Origin: Chlamydiota bacterium
GTDB taxonomy: Bacteria; Chlamydiota; Chlamydiia; Chlamydiales; Rhabdochlamydiaceae
Length of the DNA: 64,000 bases
Assembly (NCBI GenBank): GCA_022614855.1
Contig: JAKEHU010000019.1
Span: 38,914 to 102,913 of the forward strand
Direction of reading: 5' to 3'
Numbering within the stretch: the first letter of the stretch is position 1; each line of letters begins with the position of its first letter. Positions 1-9,474 of this stretch are shown here, one piece after another. The position numbers and the translations under genes are program-made. The notes below the pieces were generated by a model. It saw only the letters and a program-made list of their open reading frames with translations. It was not told the origin of the DNA and did no database searches.

Positions 1-484
1 CAATGGGCCCAAAAAATAAAAAGGTGAAGGGTTCCCCAATCCCGAGATAAGAGAGAGAAAAAGGTCCCATAGTGTAAGCGATAGCGAGAAAAATGGATAA
101 AAGGAAAAGAAGGATAAAAACTAAGCCTCCTTCCACAATGATAGGAACCACAGTGATTGATGTGGACAAGATGATAAAGTAGATAAAGTTTTTCATCGTT
201 TTTTGACTCATGAGTCCACTTTGCATGACTCGGATCGGACCTTTTCTTGCACTTGAATCTACCCCTTTGACAAAATCAAAATAGTCATTCACTAGATTCG
301 CAAGAATTTGAATTCCCAAAGCAGTCAGCAAGATAGATAAAAAGAGAAGGATGCGAAAAGATCCCATGGTGATTGCCAGAGAGCTACCGATGAGAACAGG
401 ACAAATGCTAATTGGAAGAGTCTTTGGCCGGGTAGCCATCAGACAGATTTTAAATATCGGAAATTTCTTTATTTCTTCAATCAT
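1..484 (-). CDS. menA: 1,4-dihydroxy-2-naphthoate polyprenyltransferase MenA (C-terminus cut by window edge)
   Basis: This membrane enzyme attaches the polyprenyl chain to 1,4-dihydroxy-2-naphthoate, the step before methylation in menaquinone synthesis. Translating the minus strand from an ATG at 484 gives about 161 residues that are open to the window edge. Near residue 15 is ATRPKTLPISICPVLIGSSL, the typical first helix of UbiA/MenA proteins. Further on is the Mg-prenyl-diphosphate motif NDYFDFVKGVD followed by SSARKGPIRVMQSG, which is characteristic of MenA. The frame is closed by TGA 15 codons upstream of the ATG, so the start is well limited; GGA lies about 7 bases before it. menB ends 159 bases upstream on the same strand, so this is the last men gene visible in the operon. 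Confidence 0.93.
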   Translation of the reverse strand, partial: MIEEIKKFPIFKICLMATRPKTLPISICPVLIGSSLAITMGSFRILLFLSILLTALGIQILANLVNDYFDFVKGVDSSARKGPIRVMQSGLMSQKTMKNFIYFIILSTSITVVPIIVEGGLVFILLFLLSIFLAIAYTMGPFSLSYLGIGEPFTFLFFGPI

Positions 485-643
485 GAACTTATCCGCAAAT
501 TCTAAAGCCTGCTTTTCATATCTTTTTCACTATATTTCGATACCGCTTCTTGGCCTACTTATGCAAGTATGTCCTTCGAAGCAGAATCAAAATATAATGG
601 AAAAATCTTATAAAAATCAAATTTTTAGAATTTGTGGATAGGT

Positions 644-1471
644 TCATGGTCTTTTAGGGAATTTAGAAAAATTGGGGGGTTGTTTTTTTAAAAAAGCGCT
701 ATGTCCCTCTTTTGCTTCTTCTGTCATGTAATAAAGCAGAGTTGCATTGCCTGCTAGTTCTTGCAAACCAGCTTGTCCGTCACAGTCAGCATTAAACGCA
801 GATTTAAGACATCGAATAGCTAGAGGAGAATGTTTTAGAATTTCTTCACACCAGGAAATCGCAGTGGATTCCAACTCTTCGTAGGGAACGACACAGTTGA
901 CAAGCCCCATTTCATATGCCTGCTGGGCAGTGTATCTGCGGCAGAGAAACCAGATTTCTCGCGCTTTTTTTTGACCTACAATGCGAGCGAGATAACTCGA
1001 GCCGAACCCTCCATCAAAAGAGCCAACTTTTGGGCCAACTTGCCCAAAAATGGAATGGTCTGCAGCAATGGTGAGATCGCAAACAACATGGAGAACATGG
1101 CCTCCTCCAATGGCAAAACCAGAAACCATGGCAATGACAGGCTTTGGACAAGATCGAATCTGTTTTTGCAGATCTAAAACATTCAAATGTTCTAACCCTG
1201 AATCATCGGCATATCCCGCATTTCCGCGAACTCTCTGATCTCCGCCAGAACAAAAAGCCTCTTTTCCCTCTCCTGTTAAAATGATAACGCCAATTTCTTG
1301 GTCATATCTAGCGTTTTGCAGTGCATCTGACATTTCTTGAACTGTCAAGGGTCTAAATGCATTGCGCACTTCTGGGCGATTGATGGTGATTTTTGCAATT
1401 CCTTTGTACTTATGATATTTGATGTCGGTATAGGTTTTCACTGATAGCCATTCAGCTGTAAGAGATTGCAC
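644..1471 (-). CDS. menB: 1,4-dihydroxy-2-naphthoyl-CoA synthase MenB
   Basis: MenB is a crotonase-fold enzyme that closes the second ring by converting O-succinylbenzoyl-CoA to 1,4-dihydroxy-2-naphthoyl-CoA. The protein shows [29 protein letters not shown], the oxyanion-hole region [27 protein letters not shown] and the C-terminal [20 protein letters not shown], all MenB hallmarks. I set the start at the GTG at 1471, because GAGG lies 7-8 bases before it and the protein becomes 275 residues, close to the usual 285. A longer reading from 1582 would sit inside menH and add a non-homologous N-terminus. The gene overlaps the end of menH by 20 bases, which suggests translational coupling. Confidence 0.95.
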   Translation of the reverse strand: MQSLTAEWLSVKTYTDIKYHKYKGIAKITINRPEVRNAFRPLTVQEMSDALQNARYDQEIGVIILTGEGKEAFCSGGDQRVRGNAGYADDSGLEHLNVLDLQKQIRSCPKPVIAMVSGFAIGGGHVLHVVCDLTIAADHSIFGQVGPKVGSFDGGFGSSYLARIVGQKKAREIWFLCRRYTAQQAYEMGLVNCVVPYEELESTAISWCEEILKHSPLAIRCLKSAFNADCDGQAGLQELAGNATLLYYMTEEAKEGHSAFLKKQPPNFSKFPKRP

Positions 1472-2183
1472 GTCTGATTTCCTCTGCACAAATTTTTGGT
1501 TTTTCAAGATGGATTGCATGCCCTGCTTTAGAGATGCATGTAACTTGAATAAACGAAGAAAGTGTACGATAAAGATCTGCATATTTCAAATCTTTTTCGC
1601 CAAAAAAGAATTGAGTGTTAGGAGCAATCGGATATTTTTTTTGCACAGCTAGACTAAAATTTTGTAAAACAGCAGATAAAGCATCTGGATTTTGCAATTT
1701 TCTGTGTGCAAGGATTTTTTCAAAAATCTTCTTCTTTTTTATTAATGTGGAAAAAGTAGGTTGGTTGTACCAAGCAGTGATAAATTCTGAAAAAGGGGCG
1801 GTTTTTAGCATATCGATCCATTTGCGATCGCTCAGCCATCTTTTTTGCCTCTCTTCTTCTGATGAGAGCCCAGGATGTGATGAAAAGATGATCACTCTTT
1901 TAAATGGATATTTTCTATTTAATTGAAAAGCAACCCTTCCTCCCATGGAATATCCAATCAAAAATTCTGGTTTTGGATCAATCTTTTGAAAAATTTTTTC
2001 CGTTTCAAGGAGAAGATTTCCATCGAAAGGTAGATTTCCATGGCCAGGAAGATCGATTGCCAGGCAAAAAAAATCCCTTTTTAAATGAGAAATGAGGGGA
2101 AGCCAATCTTCTTTGCATCCCATAAATCCATGCAAAAAAAGAAGCTTGAAACCATTTACGTTACCAATGCCAATTTGGTGCAT
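1452..2183 (-). CDS. menH: 2-succinyl-6-hydroxy-2,4-cyclohexadiene-1-carboxylate synthase MenH (alpha/beta hydrolase)
   Basis: MenH removes pyruvate from the MenD product (SEPHCHC) to give SHCHC. The 243-residue protein is a compact alpha/beta hydrolase: [14 protein letters not shown] (oxyanion region) near residue 14, the nucleophile elbow GYSMGGR near residue 98, an acidic FFGEKD stretch, and a final histidine in [12 protein letters not shown]. The ATG at 2183 has AGAGG 6 bases upstream and lies inside the end of menD (28-base overlap). MenH is assigned by family features and by its place between menD and menB; alpha/beta hydrolases are hard to name without context. Confidence 0.9.
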   Translation of the reverse strand: MHQIGIGNVNGFKLLFLHGFMGCKEDWLPLISHLKRDFFCLAIDLPGHGNLPFDGNLLLETEKIFQKIDPKPEFLIGYSMGGRVAFQLNRKYPFKRVIIFSSHPGLSSEEERQKRWLSDRKWIDMLKTAPFSEFITAWYNQPTFSTLIKKKKIFEKILAHRKLQNPDALSAVLQNFSLAVQKKYPIAPNTQFFFGEKDLKYADLYRTLSSFIQVTCISKAGHAIHLEKPKICAEEIRRAISYS

Positions 2184-3871
2184 AGAGCCTCTTTCATTGC
2201 AAGGTCCAATTTTTTATGGTCGAGGACATTTTGTTTGCGATCTGTTATTACCTCCACGATCATGCTCCTTGGATTTTTCACAAGATCAGCAAGAAGGTCA
2301 GAAAAATGAGAATTATCTATCACTTTTTCATAGGGGATATCAAAAAGTTTTGCACTATGTTCAAAAGAAAGGGAGTGGGCAGAGGCAAAAAACCTCTCAA
2401 AGATTTTTTCATTTTTCTGGGAAATGGGCAAAAAGGAAAAAATTCCCCCTCCTCCATTGTTGATCACAAGAAAAATAATGGGAATCTTACTTTTCTTCAC
2501 CATAGCAAGTGAATTTAAATCGTGGAGAAAAGTTTGATCGCCCAAGACAGAAATGATCGGCATTCTAAGACCATTAGCGAGTCCAATACAAGTAGCAATG
2601 TTGCCATCAATCCCAGAAACCGCCCGCTTCCCAAAAATCGGGCCAATGGGATTTTCCGGAAAGAAAAGGTGATCTGCATCTCTAATTGGCATGCTATTTG
2701 CAAAAAATAGAGCTATTTTTTCATTTAGAGAATTTCGAAGAAGTTCAATGATGCCAACTTCTGAAATTTCCTCTTGATTGCCAAAATAGCTTTTTTTGCA
2801 CTGGTGTAAGACTTGAGACCACTCCTTCCATTGATTTAGCCACTCTTCATTTTTATTTTCAGAAATGTGTGGAAGAATCGATTGAATGAAATTGGCCGGA
2901 GAGGTGAAAACTCTTTCATCGACAATGTGATGGGGATCCATTCTATCAAATTGTTCTGAGACATGGATGATCTTTGTCTTTTTTCTTTTCTTCATCCATT
3001 CAAGGAGATGTTTAGAGACAATTCTTTGCCCTAAATAAAGAATGATATCGGGCTCTGTTTCTGAAAAAGTTTGTAAAATCGAATGGTAGTGGACAATCGT
3101 CTCATTTCTTAGCGATCGAAATCCAGATAAAATATCAGCTAAGATCGGCCATTTGGTTTTGTGTGCTAAAAGTTGTAACTGTTGAAAAAAGGTTGCATCA
3201 TGCATCTCTCCTAGAAGAAAAAGTCCAGTTTTATTCGAAAAAAGATTGGCAAATATTTTTGCATCTTCTTCCACAATCTTTTGCTCTGAAAAGAGATACT
3301 TCGTTCCTGTCTCTACAGGAAAAAAGGATTGTTGTTTAGGTAAAAAAGGTTCCTGAAACATGCAGTTGAGGTGAATCGGCCCTTTTAAAGCTTTAGCGAG
3401 AAAAACCGCATAAGAGAGAGTTTTTGCTAAGTAAGAGGCAGGTAGATTGGAACAGGGAAGGTCAAATTCTTTGCGAACATAGGATCCAAAGATCTTTACC
3501 TGGTCTACTGTTTGGTTTGCTCCTGCGTTTCTGAGTTCTGGAGGTCGATCTGCTGTTAACATGATGAGCGGAAGATTGTCTAAAGACGCCTCCATGATTG
3601 CAGGAAAGAGATTTCCCACAGCAGTTCCAGAAGTGGTGATGATCGCAACTGGTTTTTTTGTTGCTTTAGCAAGTCCAAATGCATAAAAAGCCATCCCTCT
3701 TTCATCAAAATGGACATGAGAAGTGGCTTTAGGGTGGTCAGCTAAGGCTAAAACAAGAGAGGTCGATCTTGATCCAGGAGAAAGACAAAAAACATCTACT
3801 CCTTGTTCAACTAACGTATCGATGATCTGCTTTGCAGCAGCCTGATTGATATTTCCAATATCCCAATTCAC
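2156..3871 (-). CDS. menD: 2-succinyl-5-enolpyruvyl-6-hydroxy-3-cyclohexene-1-carboxylate synthase MenD
   Basis: MenD is a thiamine-diphosphate enzyme that joins isochorismate to the succinic semialdehyde unit from 2-oxoglutarate, the committed step to menaquinone. At 571 residues it has the usual three-domain length. Visible motifs are the N-terminal VDVFCLSPGSRSTSLVLALA, FHFDERG-like HVHFDERGMAF, the intermediate-domain TADRPPELRNAGANQTVDQ, and the ThDP/Mg site GDQTFLHDLNSL followed by INNGGGGIFSFLP. The start is a GTG at 3871 that overlaps the menF stop (GTGA), a coupling arrangement repeated through this operon. No strong ribosome binding site precedes it, which fits dependence on menF translation. 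Confidence 0.96.
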   Translation of the reverse strand: MNWDIGNINQAAAKQIIDTLVEQGVDVFCLSPGSRSTSLVLALADHPKATSHVHFDERGMAFYAFGLAKATKKPVAIITTSGTAVGNLFPAIMEASLDNLPLIMLTADRPPELRNAGANQTVDQVKIFGSYVRKEFDLPCSNLPASYLAKTLSYAVFLAKALKGPIHLNCMFQEPFLPKQQSFFPVETGTKYLFSEQKIVEEDAKIFANLFSNKTGLFLLGEMHDATFFQQLQLLAHKTKWPILADILSGFRSLRNETIVHYHSILQTFSETEPDIILYLGQRIVSKHLLEWMKKRKKTKIIHVSEQFDRMDPHHIVDERVFTSPANFIQSILPHISENKNEEWLNQWKEWSQVLHQCKKSYFGNQEEISEVGIIELLRNSLNEKIALFFANSMPIRDADHLFFPENPIGPIFGKRAVSGIDGNIATCIGLANGLRMPIISVLGDQTFLHDLNSLAMVKKSKIPIIFLVINNGGGGIFSFLPISQKNEKIFERFFASAHSLSFEHSAKLFDIPYEKVIDNSHFSDLLADLVKNPRSMIVEVITDRKQNVLDHKKLDLAMKEALCTKLALVT

Positions 3872-5163
3872 GTTAATATCTTAATGAATGTTTGAATTTT
3901 ATCGTTTAGTTCTTTCCATTCTAAATGGTAATCCGACTCGGAGATAATTCCCACCCCAGAAAAAAGATCCACCTCTTTTTTTGTGACGAAGGCAGAGCGG
4001 ATTGCAACTGCAATCTCAGCAGAGTTATCTTGAAACCAGCCGATTGGCCCTGCATACCAACCTCGATCGTACCCCTCTTTTTTTCCCAACTGTTGTAGTG
4101 CAACATTGATAGGAAATCCCGCAGTAGCAGGGGTTGGGTGCAGAATGGAAATCAGTTCTTGATCAGAGACTTTTGAAGGCAAGGTTCCTGAAAGGATTGT
4201 TTGCAGATGTTGTACATCAGAAGTAGTAATCGTACCTTCTCTTTGCTCAATGGAATTTGGCTTACAAAGAGAGGTCAAGAGTGAAAAAAGATGGTTCTTT
4301 ACATAAGCAAATTCCCTTTTTTCTTTTTCACTATTCATCAGCTCATTTTGCAATCTAGTTTTTTCACTAGGAGAATTTCCAACTGGCCGTGTTCCAGCAA
4401 CAGCATCTACAGTGATTTTTCTATTTTTCCGAAAATATAGTCGCTCTGGAGTTGCTCCAATAAAACTGGCATCTTCATTATAAAAAAATGCGAAAACAGT
4501 ACTGTTTTTCGACTGGATTTTTAATGACTTAAGAAGAAAAAAAGGAGATACCTTGCACTGCTCTATTTTTACTTTTCTAGACAAAACAATTTTTTCCAAT
4601 TCTTTGTTTTTCATCTTTTTTTGAAAAAAGAGAAGTTTAGAAGTCCACTGCTCCTGATTCGGCAAAGTTAAAAAGCCTTTGGAAAAGCTCCGATCAACTT
4701 TTTTAAAGGAAAAAAAATCGCTGCCTTCATAGGATTGATCTAGCTGGTTGATGGTGATTTCAATTCCCTGCTCTTTTTTTTCGAGTTCCATAAAGGGAAT
4801 GAAAAAATAAGATCTGGGGAAGTTTACCCAAATAGACAGAGCTTTTTTTGATTTGGAAAAAGCTTGCCCTCCAAATATTCTTGCAGGAGATTCGTTTTCT
4901 GGATCAAACTTAGGGATGTGGAAAAATTCGACCATTTTTCCAACACAGCCAAATTCTCTTTTTCGATCTTTGCTCCTCCAATAAAATTTTGGAAACCGGG
5001 TCTCTTTTTCTAGAATTTGCAAAAGATCTTTTTCTTTGGAATAGAGAAATTTTTTCTGAAAATGGCGATATTTTTTTTGATCAATGGAAAGGCAATAGGA
5101 GTGATTTGTCACTTTTTTATCCCATGATAAATTGATGCGATACCAAAAGTTAGAGGGATCCAT
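3868..5163 (-). CDS. menF: Isochorismate synthase (MenF/EntC type)
   Basis: This chorismate-binding enzyme isomerises chorismate to isochorismate, the entry point to classical menaquinone synthesis. The C-terminal catalytic domain is clear: KIVLSRKVKIEQ, SFIGATPERLYF, VDAVAGTRPVGNS, LHPTPATAGFP and DRGWYAGPIGWF occur in the order expected for MenF/EntC/TrpE-like enzymes. The N-terminal part (about 170 residues) is lysine-rich and divergent. At 431 residues it matches MenF length. The ATG at 5163 lies 55 bases inside the end of ubiE, so the exact start is less certain than the assignment. Position directly before menD supports MenF over EntC or PabB. Confidence 0.93.
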   Translation of the reverse strand: MDPSNFWYRINLSWDKKVTNHSYCLSIDQKKYRHFQKKFLYSKEKDLLQILEKETRFPKFYWRSKDRKREFGCVGKMVEFFHIPKFDPENESPARIFGGQAFSKSKKALSIWVNFPRSYFFIPFMELEKKEQGIEITINQLDQSYEGSDFFSFKKVDRSFSKGFLTLPNQEQWTSKLLFFQKKMKNKELEKIVLSRKVKIEQCKVSPFFLLKSLKIQSKNSTVFAFFYNEDASFIGATPERLYFRKNRKITVDAVAGTRPVGNSPSEKTRLQNELMNSEKEKREFAYVKNHLFSLLTSLCKPNSIEQREGTITTSDVQHLQTILSGTLPSKVSDQELISILHPTPATAGFPINVALQQLGKKEGYDRGWYAGPIGWFQDNSAEIAVAIRSAFVTKKEVDLFSGVGIISESDYHLEWKELNDKIQTFIKILT

Positions 5164-5987
5164 TTCACCTTTTTAAATCCTACTTCTTCAAGCAAACGGC
5201 AAAACTCATTTCCATAGGGAAACTCTTCAATGGTTTTATTTAGATAGCGATAAGCAGCAAAATTTTTAGAGAGGATTCCTCCAATGAGGGGAACCATATT
5301 TCGCAAGTACCAGAGGTAAAATTTTTTCAACCATTTTTGCCTAGGAAAAGAAAATTCTAAAATAAGGATAGTTCCCTTTGGCTTTAAAACTCTGTCGATT
5401 TCCTGCAAACACAGGGAAATAGATTCCATATTTCGAATTCCAAAAGAGATCGTTGCACAATCAAAAAAATGGTCTTGAACTGGAATTGCCATTGCGCTTG
5501 CCACCTTTAATTCTATTTTTTTTGCAAAGGGGGTTCTTTCGCATTTTTGTTTGCCAATTTGAACCATTTCTGAAGAAAGATCTATTCCTAGAGCATAATC
5601 AATATGAGGATTCATCCGCATCACTTCGATGAGTTGATCTCCCGTTCCTGTTGCTAAATCAAGAAGAGTTATACCGAAACAACCTGAAGAATCGGTTTTT
5701 GGCTGTGTCGGCTTCCCATCAAAATTTTCATGCTCACTCGCGCCTTGCCTACTCGGCAATGGTCGCTCGCTCCGCATCGCTCCTGCTCGAAAATTTTGAG
5801 GAGCCTCCTTGCCAAATTTCCGATTCTTCAGGTTGTTTCGGTATAAACCAGGATCATGAGGAACTAGCCTGGCCAATTTTTTCCTCCATATTTTATCGAT
5901 GAAACAAGAGAGGATGCGATTTGTCAGATCATAAGATTTAGCGATTTGATCAAATAAGAGAGGGCTATCTTTTTTTGAAAAAGTCAT
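5109..5987 (-). CDS. ubiE: Demethylmenaquinone methyltransferase UbiE/MenG carrying a 58-residue in-frame insertion
   Basis: UbiE/MenG makes the last step of menaquinone synthesis, C-methylation of demethylmenaquinone with S-adenosylmethionine. The SAM motif LLDLATGTGDQ, the family block ATISFGIRNMES, PKGTILILEFSFP and the C-terminal LWYLRNMVPLIGG are present. The protein is 292 residues where about 230-250 is usual. The excess is residues after HDPGL, where a repeat (5672-5843) is translated in frame before TLLDLATG. Removing the element plus one TA leaves HDPGLTLLDLATGTG and 234 residues. The ATG overlaps the typA stop (ATGA). Whether the enlarged protein works is unknown; the rest of the frame is intact, which suggests the insertion is tolerated or recent. 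Confidence 0.93.
   Translation of the reverse strand: MTFSKKDSPLLFDQIAKSYDLTNRILSCFIDKIWRKKLARLVPHDPGLYRNNLKNRKFGKEAPQNFRAGAMRSERPLPSRQGASEHENFDGKPTQPKTDSSGCFGITLLDLATGTGDQLIEVMRMNPHIDYALGIDLSSEMVQIGKQKCERTPFAKKIELKVASAMAIPVQDHFFDCATISFGIRNMESISLCLQEIDRVLKPKGTILILEFSFPRQKWLKKFYLWYLRNMVPLIGGILSKNFAAYRYLNKTIEEFPYGNEFCRLLEEVGFKKVKWIPLTFGIASIYHGIKK
5672..5843. mobile_element. 172-bp fold-back (MITE-like) element inserted in frame in ubiE
   Basis: The element begins TACCGAAACAACCTGAAG and ends with its reverse complement, so at least 26 terminal bases are perfectly inverted. Internal arms continue imperfectly to a centre near 5751 (TTGCC..CGGCAA). It is flanked on both sides by TA (5670-5671 and 5844-5845), as expected for a TA target duplication of IS630/Tc1-mariner-type elements. 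Element plus one TA is 174 bases, exactly 58 codons, with no stop in the ubiE frame. Because it is palindromic, both strands encode LYRNNLKNR near one end and DSSGCFGI near the other. No transposase is inside it, so it would be non-autonomous. Confidence 0.88.
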
Positions 5988-7801
5988 TTGTCCAGTTTAC
6001 GCTTGCGCTCGTTTTCTGTTAAGTAGCGTTTGCGCAAACGAAGAAAATGCGGAGTGATTTCAATGAGTTCATCTGACTGGATGAAATCAATTGCCTGTTC
6101 TAGTGAAAATTGTCTCGGGGGAGTGAGAATGATATTTTCATCACTTCCAGCAGCACGGATATTGGTCAGCTGCTTTTCTTTTGTTACGTTGATCACAAGA
6201 TCATTATCGCGACTATTTTCTCCTACAACCATTCCTGCATATACCTCATCTCCCGGCTTGACAAACAGGGTGCCGCGATCCTGGAGATTAAAACAGGCAT
6301 ATCCGGTCACTCTTCCAGTATTGATTGAAATAAAGACCCCTCTTTTTCTGCCGGGAATTTCCCCTTTCCAGTTTCCATAAGAATCAAAAACAGAAGTGAG
6401 AATTCCAAGACCTCTTGTCACGGTTAAGAATTCATTGCGATATCCCATAAGTCCTCGAGTAGGCATGAGAAATTCAAGAGAGGTAATCCGGTGTTCATTG
6501 GTACTTAAAGCTTGCATTTCCCCTTTTCTTCTCGATAGCTCTTCGATGACCATTCCTGAAAATTCTTCCGGAACTTCTATGTGCACTCTTTCTATTGGCT
6601 CAAGTTTAGATCCTTGCTCTTCTTTGATGATTACCTGTGGTTTGGAAACCATGAATTCAAATCCCTCTCTTCGCATGGCTTCAATTAAAACTGCCAAATG
6701 AAGCTCACCACGTCCAGAGACCTGCATTGCATCTTCGCGATTAGGAATCGATCCAATTTTAAGAGAGATATTGGCTTTTTTTTCCTGCATCAACCTCTCG
6801 CGAAGTTTATTCATGGTCACATGTTTTCCATCCCTTCCTGCAAATGGGCCATTATTTACGATGATTTCAATCGATACGGTAGGAGGAGAAAGCACAATAG
6901 GAGGAAGCTGTACAACATGGGATGGATCACAAAGAGTATCCCCAATGTTTATTTCTGCCACTCCCGCAATATTGACAACATCTCCAACTCCAGCCTCAGC
7001 CATATCTACTTTTTTAAGACCATGATAGCCCTCGATGCGAAGGATTTTGTGTTGTGACACATGGCCTTTTTCATCGATTCGGGCAATCATTTGCCCTTTT
7101 TGAATTTTTCCTTCCAAGATTCTTCCACAGGCTTGCCTTCCGACAAATTCATCATAATTGAGTGTGGTTGCTTGCATGAGAAAGGGGAGATCTAAATTTC
7201 CTGAAGGAGGAGGAACTGCTTTGATGATGAGCTCAAATAAAGGGCGCATGTCCTTTTCAGGGTCGGAAAGATTTTTTTTTGCAAATCCTGACAGACCTGA
7301 AGCATAACAATAAGGAAAATCGAGCTGCTCATTATTGGCTCCCAATTCAACAAAAAGATCAAAAGTCAAGTTTAGCGCTCGATCAGGATCGACATTTGGC
7401 CTATCGATTTTATTTAAAATGACGATCGGCCGAAGACCAATTTTTAAGGCTTGAGATAAGACAAACCGAGTCTGCGGCATAGGACCCTCGTTGCTATCCA
7501 CAACGAGCAGAACAGAATTCACAAGTCCCAAAACCCGTTCCACCTCTCCAGAAAAATCAGCATGGCCAGGGGTATCGATAATATTTATTTTAAAATCTTC
7601 GAAATAGATGCAGGTGTGTTTTGCGAAAATGGTGATCCCTCTCTCCTTTTCTTGGTCATAGCTGTCCATGATCCGTTCAGGAACCTTTTCATTGTCCCGA
7701 AAGATATTCGACTGCTTGAGAAGGGCGTCTAAAAGAGTTGTTTTGCCATGATCAATGTGGGCAATAATGGCAATATTTCTAATTTTTTTTGGATCAAACA
7801 T
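5984..7801 (-). CDS. typA: Translational GTPase TypA/BipA
   Basis: TypA is a ribosome-associated GTPase of the EF-G family involved in 50S assembly and stress adaptation. G-domain motifs are complete: [10 protein letters not shown] (P-loop, residue 15), RGITIF (switch), DTPGHADF and NKIDRP. The EF-G-like domains and the TypA-specific C-terminal part ([32 protein letters not shown]) follow. The length of 605 residues is normal. The start ATG at 7801 is the first gene of the leftward operon, and its stop overlaps the ubiE ATG by 4 bases, so a housekeeping GTPase appears co-transcribed with menaquinone synthesis. The 68-base gap to mgtE, which points the other way, must hold divergent promoters. 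Confidence 0.97.
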   Translation of the reverse strand: MFDPKKIRNIAIIAHIDHGKTTLLDALLKQSNIFRDNEKVPERIMDSYDQEKERGITIFAKHTCIYFEDFKINIIDTPGHADFSGEVERVLGLVNSVLLVVDSNEGPMPQTRFVLSQALKIGLRPIVILNKIDRPNVDPDRALNLTFDLFVELGANNEQLDFPYCYASGLSGFAKKNLSDPEKDMRPLFELIIKAVPPPSGNLDLPFLMQATTLNYDEFVGRQACGRILEGKIQKGQMIARIDEKGHVSQHKILRIEGYHGLKKVDMAEAGVGDVVNIAGVAEINIGDTLCDPSHVVQLPPIVLSPPTVSIEIIVNNGPFAGRDGKHVTMNKLRERLMQEKKANISLKIGSIPNREDAMQVSGRGELHLAVLIEAMRREGFEFMVSKPQVIIKEEQGSKLEPIERVHIEVPEEFSGMVIEELSRRKGEMQALSTNEHRITSLEFLMPTRGLMGYRNEFLTVTRGLGILTSVFDSYGNWKGEIPGRKRGVFISINTGRVTGYACFNLQDRGTLFVKPGDEVYAGMVVGENSRDNDLVINVTKEKQLTNIRAAGSDENIILTPPRQFSLEQAIDFIQSDELIEITPHFLRLRKRYLTENERKRKLDK

Positions 7802-7869
7802 CAGCTGAGTTTATTTAAAAATCACTTTAAAAACCAGCTGGAAAGAAAAAATGGGTTTCTATACATTTA

Positions 7870-9384
7870 ATGAGACTCCTATCTTTTATTTTAGTGAGAT
7901 TAAAAATGGGAAACAATGCAGAAACAGAAACTGCTCTTCAAAATTTCCCTGATCTTGCTGCAACATCGGAACATCTGAGGGATAATAAGAGGTCTGAGCT
8001 CGATGATCTCCTTTTAGAAAAGCTTTCCTCTGCTTTTCACAAACAAACGTCTACTGTTGTCTTACATGATGTTGCAAAAATCGCTTCCGAACATTCTGCC
8101 ATCGATCTTGCCTATGCAGTTCCAAGGCTGCCTCCACACGCCCGTTCTGTAATCTATGAAAATTTATCGAAGATCGAAGATAAAATCATCTTCATGATCA
8201 ATACCGATAGCAGCACAAGAATTGCTGTTTTCCGAGAAATTGCTGATGAAGAGGTAAAAAAATTAATTCACAATATGCCTCCCGATGAAGCAGTAGAGGT
8301 GCTTGAAGATTTGTCTGAACGAAGATTCCGCAAGGTCATGGATCTTCTCGACCCGAGCAAAGCAAAACGGATACGAGAAATTTACAAAAATAAGCGAAAT
8401 ACAGCCGGTAGGCTCATGACAAATGAATTTTTTGCCTTTCTTATGGATGTGACCATTGGACAGGCAGCCAGCTACATTCGAGATAATCCAGGCATCGATC
8501 TGACAAGGAGAATTTTTGTCCTTAATCCATTGGGAGAAATCCTCGGATATGTTCCAGCTCGAAATCTTATTGTCAACTCTCCAGATCTACCTTTGCGCCA
8601 GGTCATGCGCTCCGTTTTGCACAAAGTCACCGTAGAGACCCCCCGAGAGGAGGTAGTGGAAATTGTCGAACGATATAAAATTTCTGCTTTGCCAGTAGTT
8701 GATAATCAAAATCGATTGATTGGAGTCATTACTTATGAAGATGTTGTTGATGCCCTTGAAGATATTCTTGATGAGACAATTGCAAGCGTAGCAGGTACCG
8801 CTGAAAAGGTTGGAGACAATGAATCTCACTTTACCAGATTTATCTCTCGAAGCCCTTGGCTCCTCGTCACCTTATTTGCAGGACTTGTCAATGTTGCGGT
8901 GATGTCCTCTTTTGAAAGTTATGAAAAAGGACTCCTCACCTTTGTCCTCTTTTTTGTCCCACTTATCACTGGAATGTCAGGAAATATTGGAATTCAATCG
9001 AGTACCATTTTAGTTCGAAGCATGGCATTGGGTTTTTTAACCCCAGGCAATCGCAGAGAAGCCATTTCCCGAGAATTGAAAATGGGCCTTTTCACTGGGT
9101 TCGTCTTTGGAATCTTTTGTGCATTTTTAATCTATATTTTAGATTTTGTCGGTTTATGCGGCATAGAAGCGAGCCCTCTTGCCATTGGGCTCATTGTTGG
9201 AGCCGGTCTATTTGGAGCTTGTCTAACAGGTACCTTTCTTGGAGCTCTCTCTCCTTTTTTCTTTGTAAGAATCGGCATCGATCCTGCTGTTGCTTCAGGT
9301 CCAATTGTCACTGCATTCAATGATTTTCTCTCGATGTCGATCTATTTTCTCATCGCAACTGGTTTGAGTGCATTAATTTTATAA
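7870..9384 (+). CDS. mgtE: Magnesium transporter MgtE
   Basis: MgtE is a dimeric inner-membrane Mg2+ channel gated by its cytoplasmic domain. The order is an N-terminal superhelical domain (PPDEAVEVLEDLSERRFRKV), two CBS domains ending with SALPVVDNQNRLIGVITYED, a connecting helix, and five membrane helices from about residue 330 to the end, including GMSGNIGIQSSTILVRSMALG, the family's pore-region signature. Length is 504 residues. The first ATG at 7870 has no clear ribosome site; an ATG at 7906 (MGNNAETE) is an alternative start after a basic, non-conserved leader. It stands alone, divergent from typA, and its 3' side is followed by a T-rich stretch near 9422 without a clear hairpin. Confidence 0.95.
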   Translation: MRLLSFILVRLKMGNNAETETALQNFPDLAATSEHLRDNKRSELDDLLLEKLSSAFHKQTSTVVLHDVAKIASEHSAIDLAYAVPRLPPHARSVIYENLSKIEDKIIFMINTDSSTRIAVFREIADEEVKKLIHNMPPDEAVEVLEDLSERRFRKVMDLLDPSKAKRIREIYKNKRNTAGRLMTNEFFAFLMDVTIGQAASYIRDNPGIDLTRRIFVLNPLGEILGYVPARNLIVNSPDLPLRQVMRSVLHKVTVETPREEVVEIVERYKISALPVVDNQNRLIGVITYEDVVDALEDILDETIASVAGTAEKVGDNESHFTRFISRSPWLLVTLFAGLVNVAVMSSFESYEKGLLTFVLFFVPLITGMSGNIGIQSSTILVRSMALGFLTPGNRREAISRELKMGLFTGFVFGIFCAFLIYILDFVGLCGIEASPLAIGLIVGAGLFGACLTGTFLGALSPFFFVRIGIDPAVASGPIVTAFNDFLSMSIYFLIATGLSALIL

Positions 9385-9474
9385 AAATGACTTAGCTATA
9401 ATGCATTAGATGTGATAATCTTTTTTTTACCCCTGCGTTTTAACAAGTTTTTTTGATATAATATTTGCATAAAC

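Noticed and set aside
351..641. Plus-strand frame of 96 codons at the left end
   Set aside because: It is antisense to the start of menA, whose minus-strand translation has clear family motifs; the plus frame has none.
1472..1582. N-terminal extension of menB
   Set aside because: It lies inside menH, adds residues not found in MenB, and the GTG at 1471 has a good ribosome site.
5651..5902. Plus-strand frame of 83 codons across the ubiE insertion
   Set aside because: It exists because the inserted element is palindromic and open on both strands; the flanking parts are antisense to ubiE.
7802..7869. Mg2+ riboswitch upstream of mgtE
   Set aside because: The gap is only 68 bases (104 if the later start is used) and shows no convincing M-box or ykoK-type conserved sequence.
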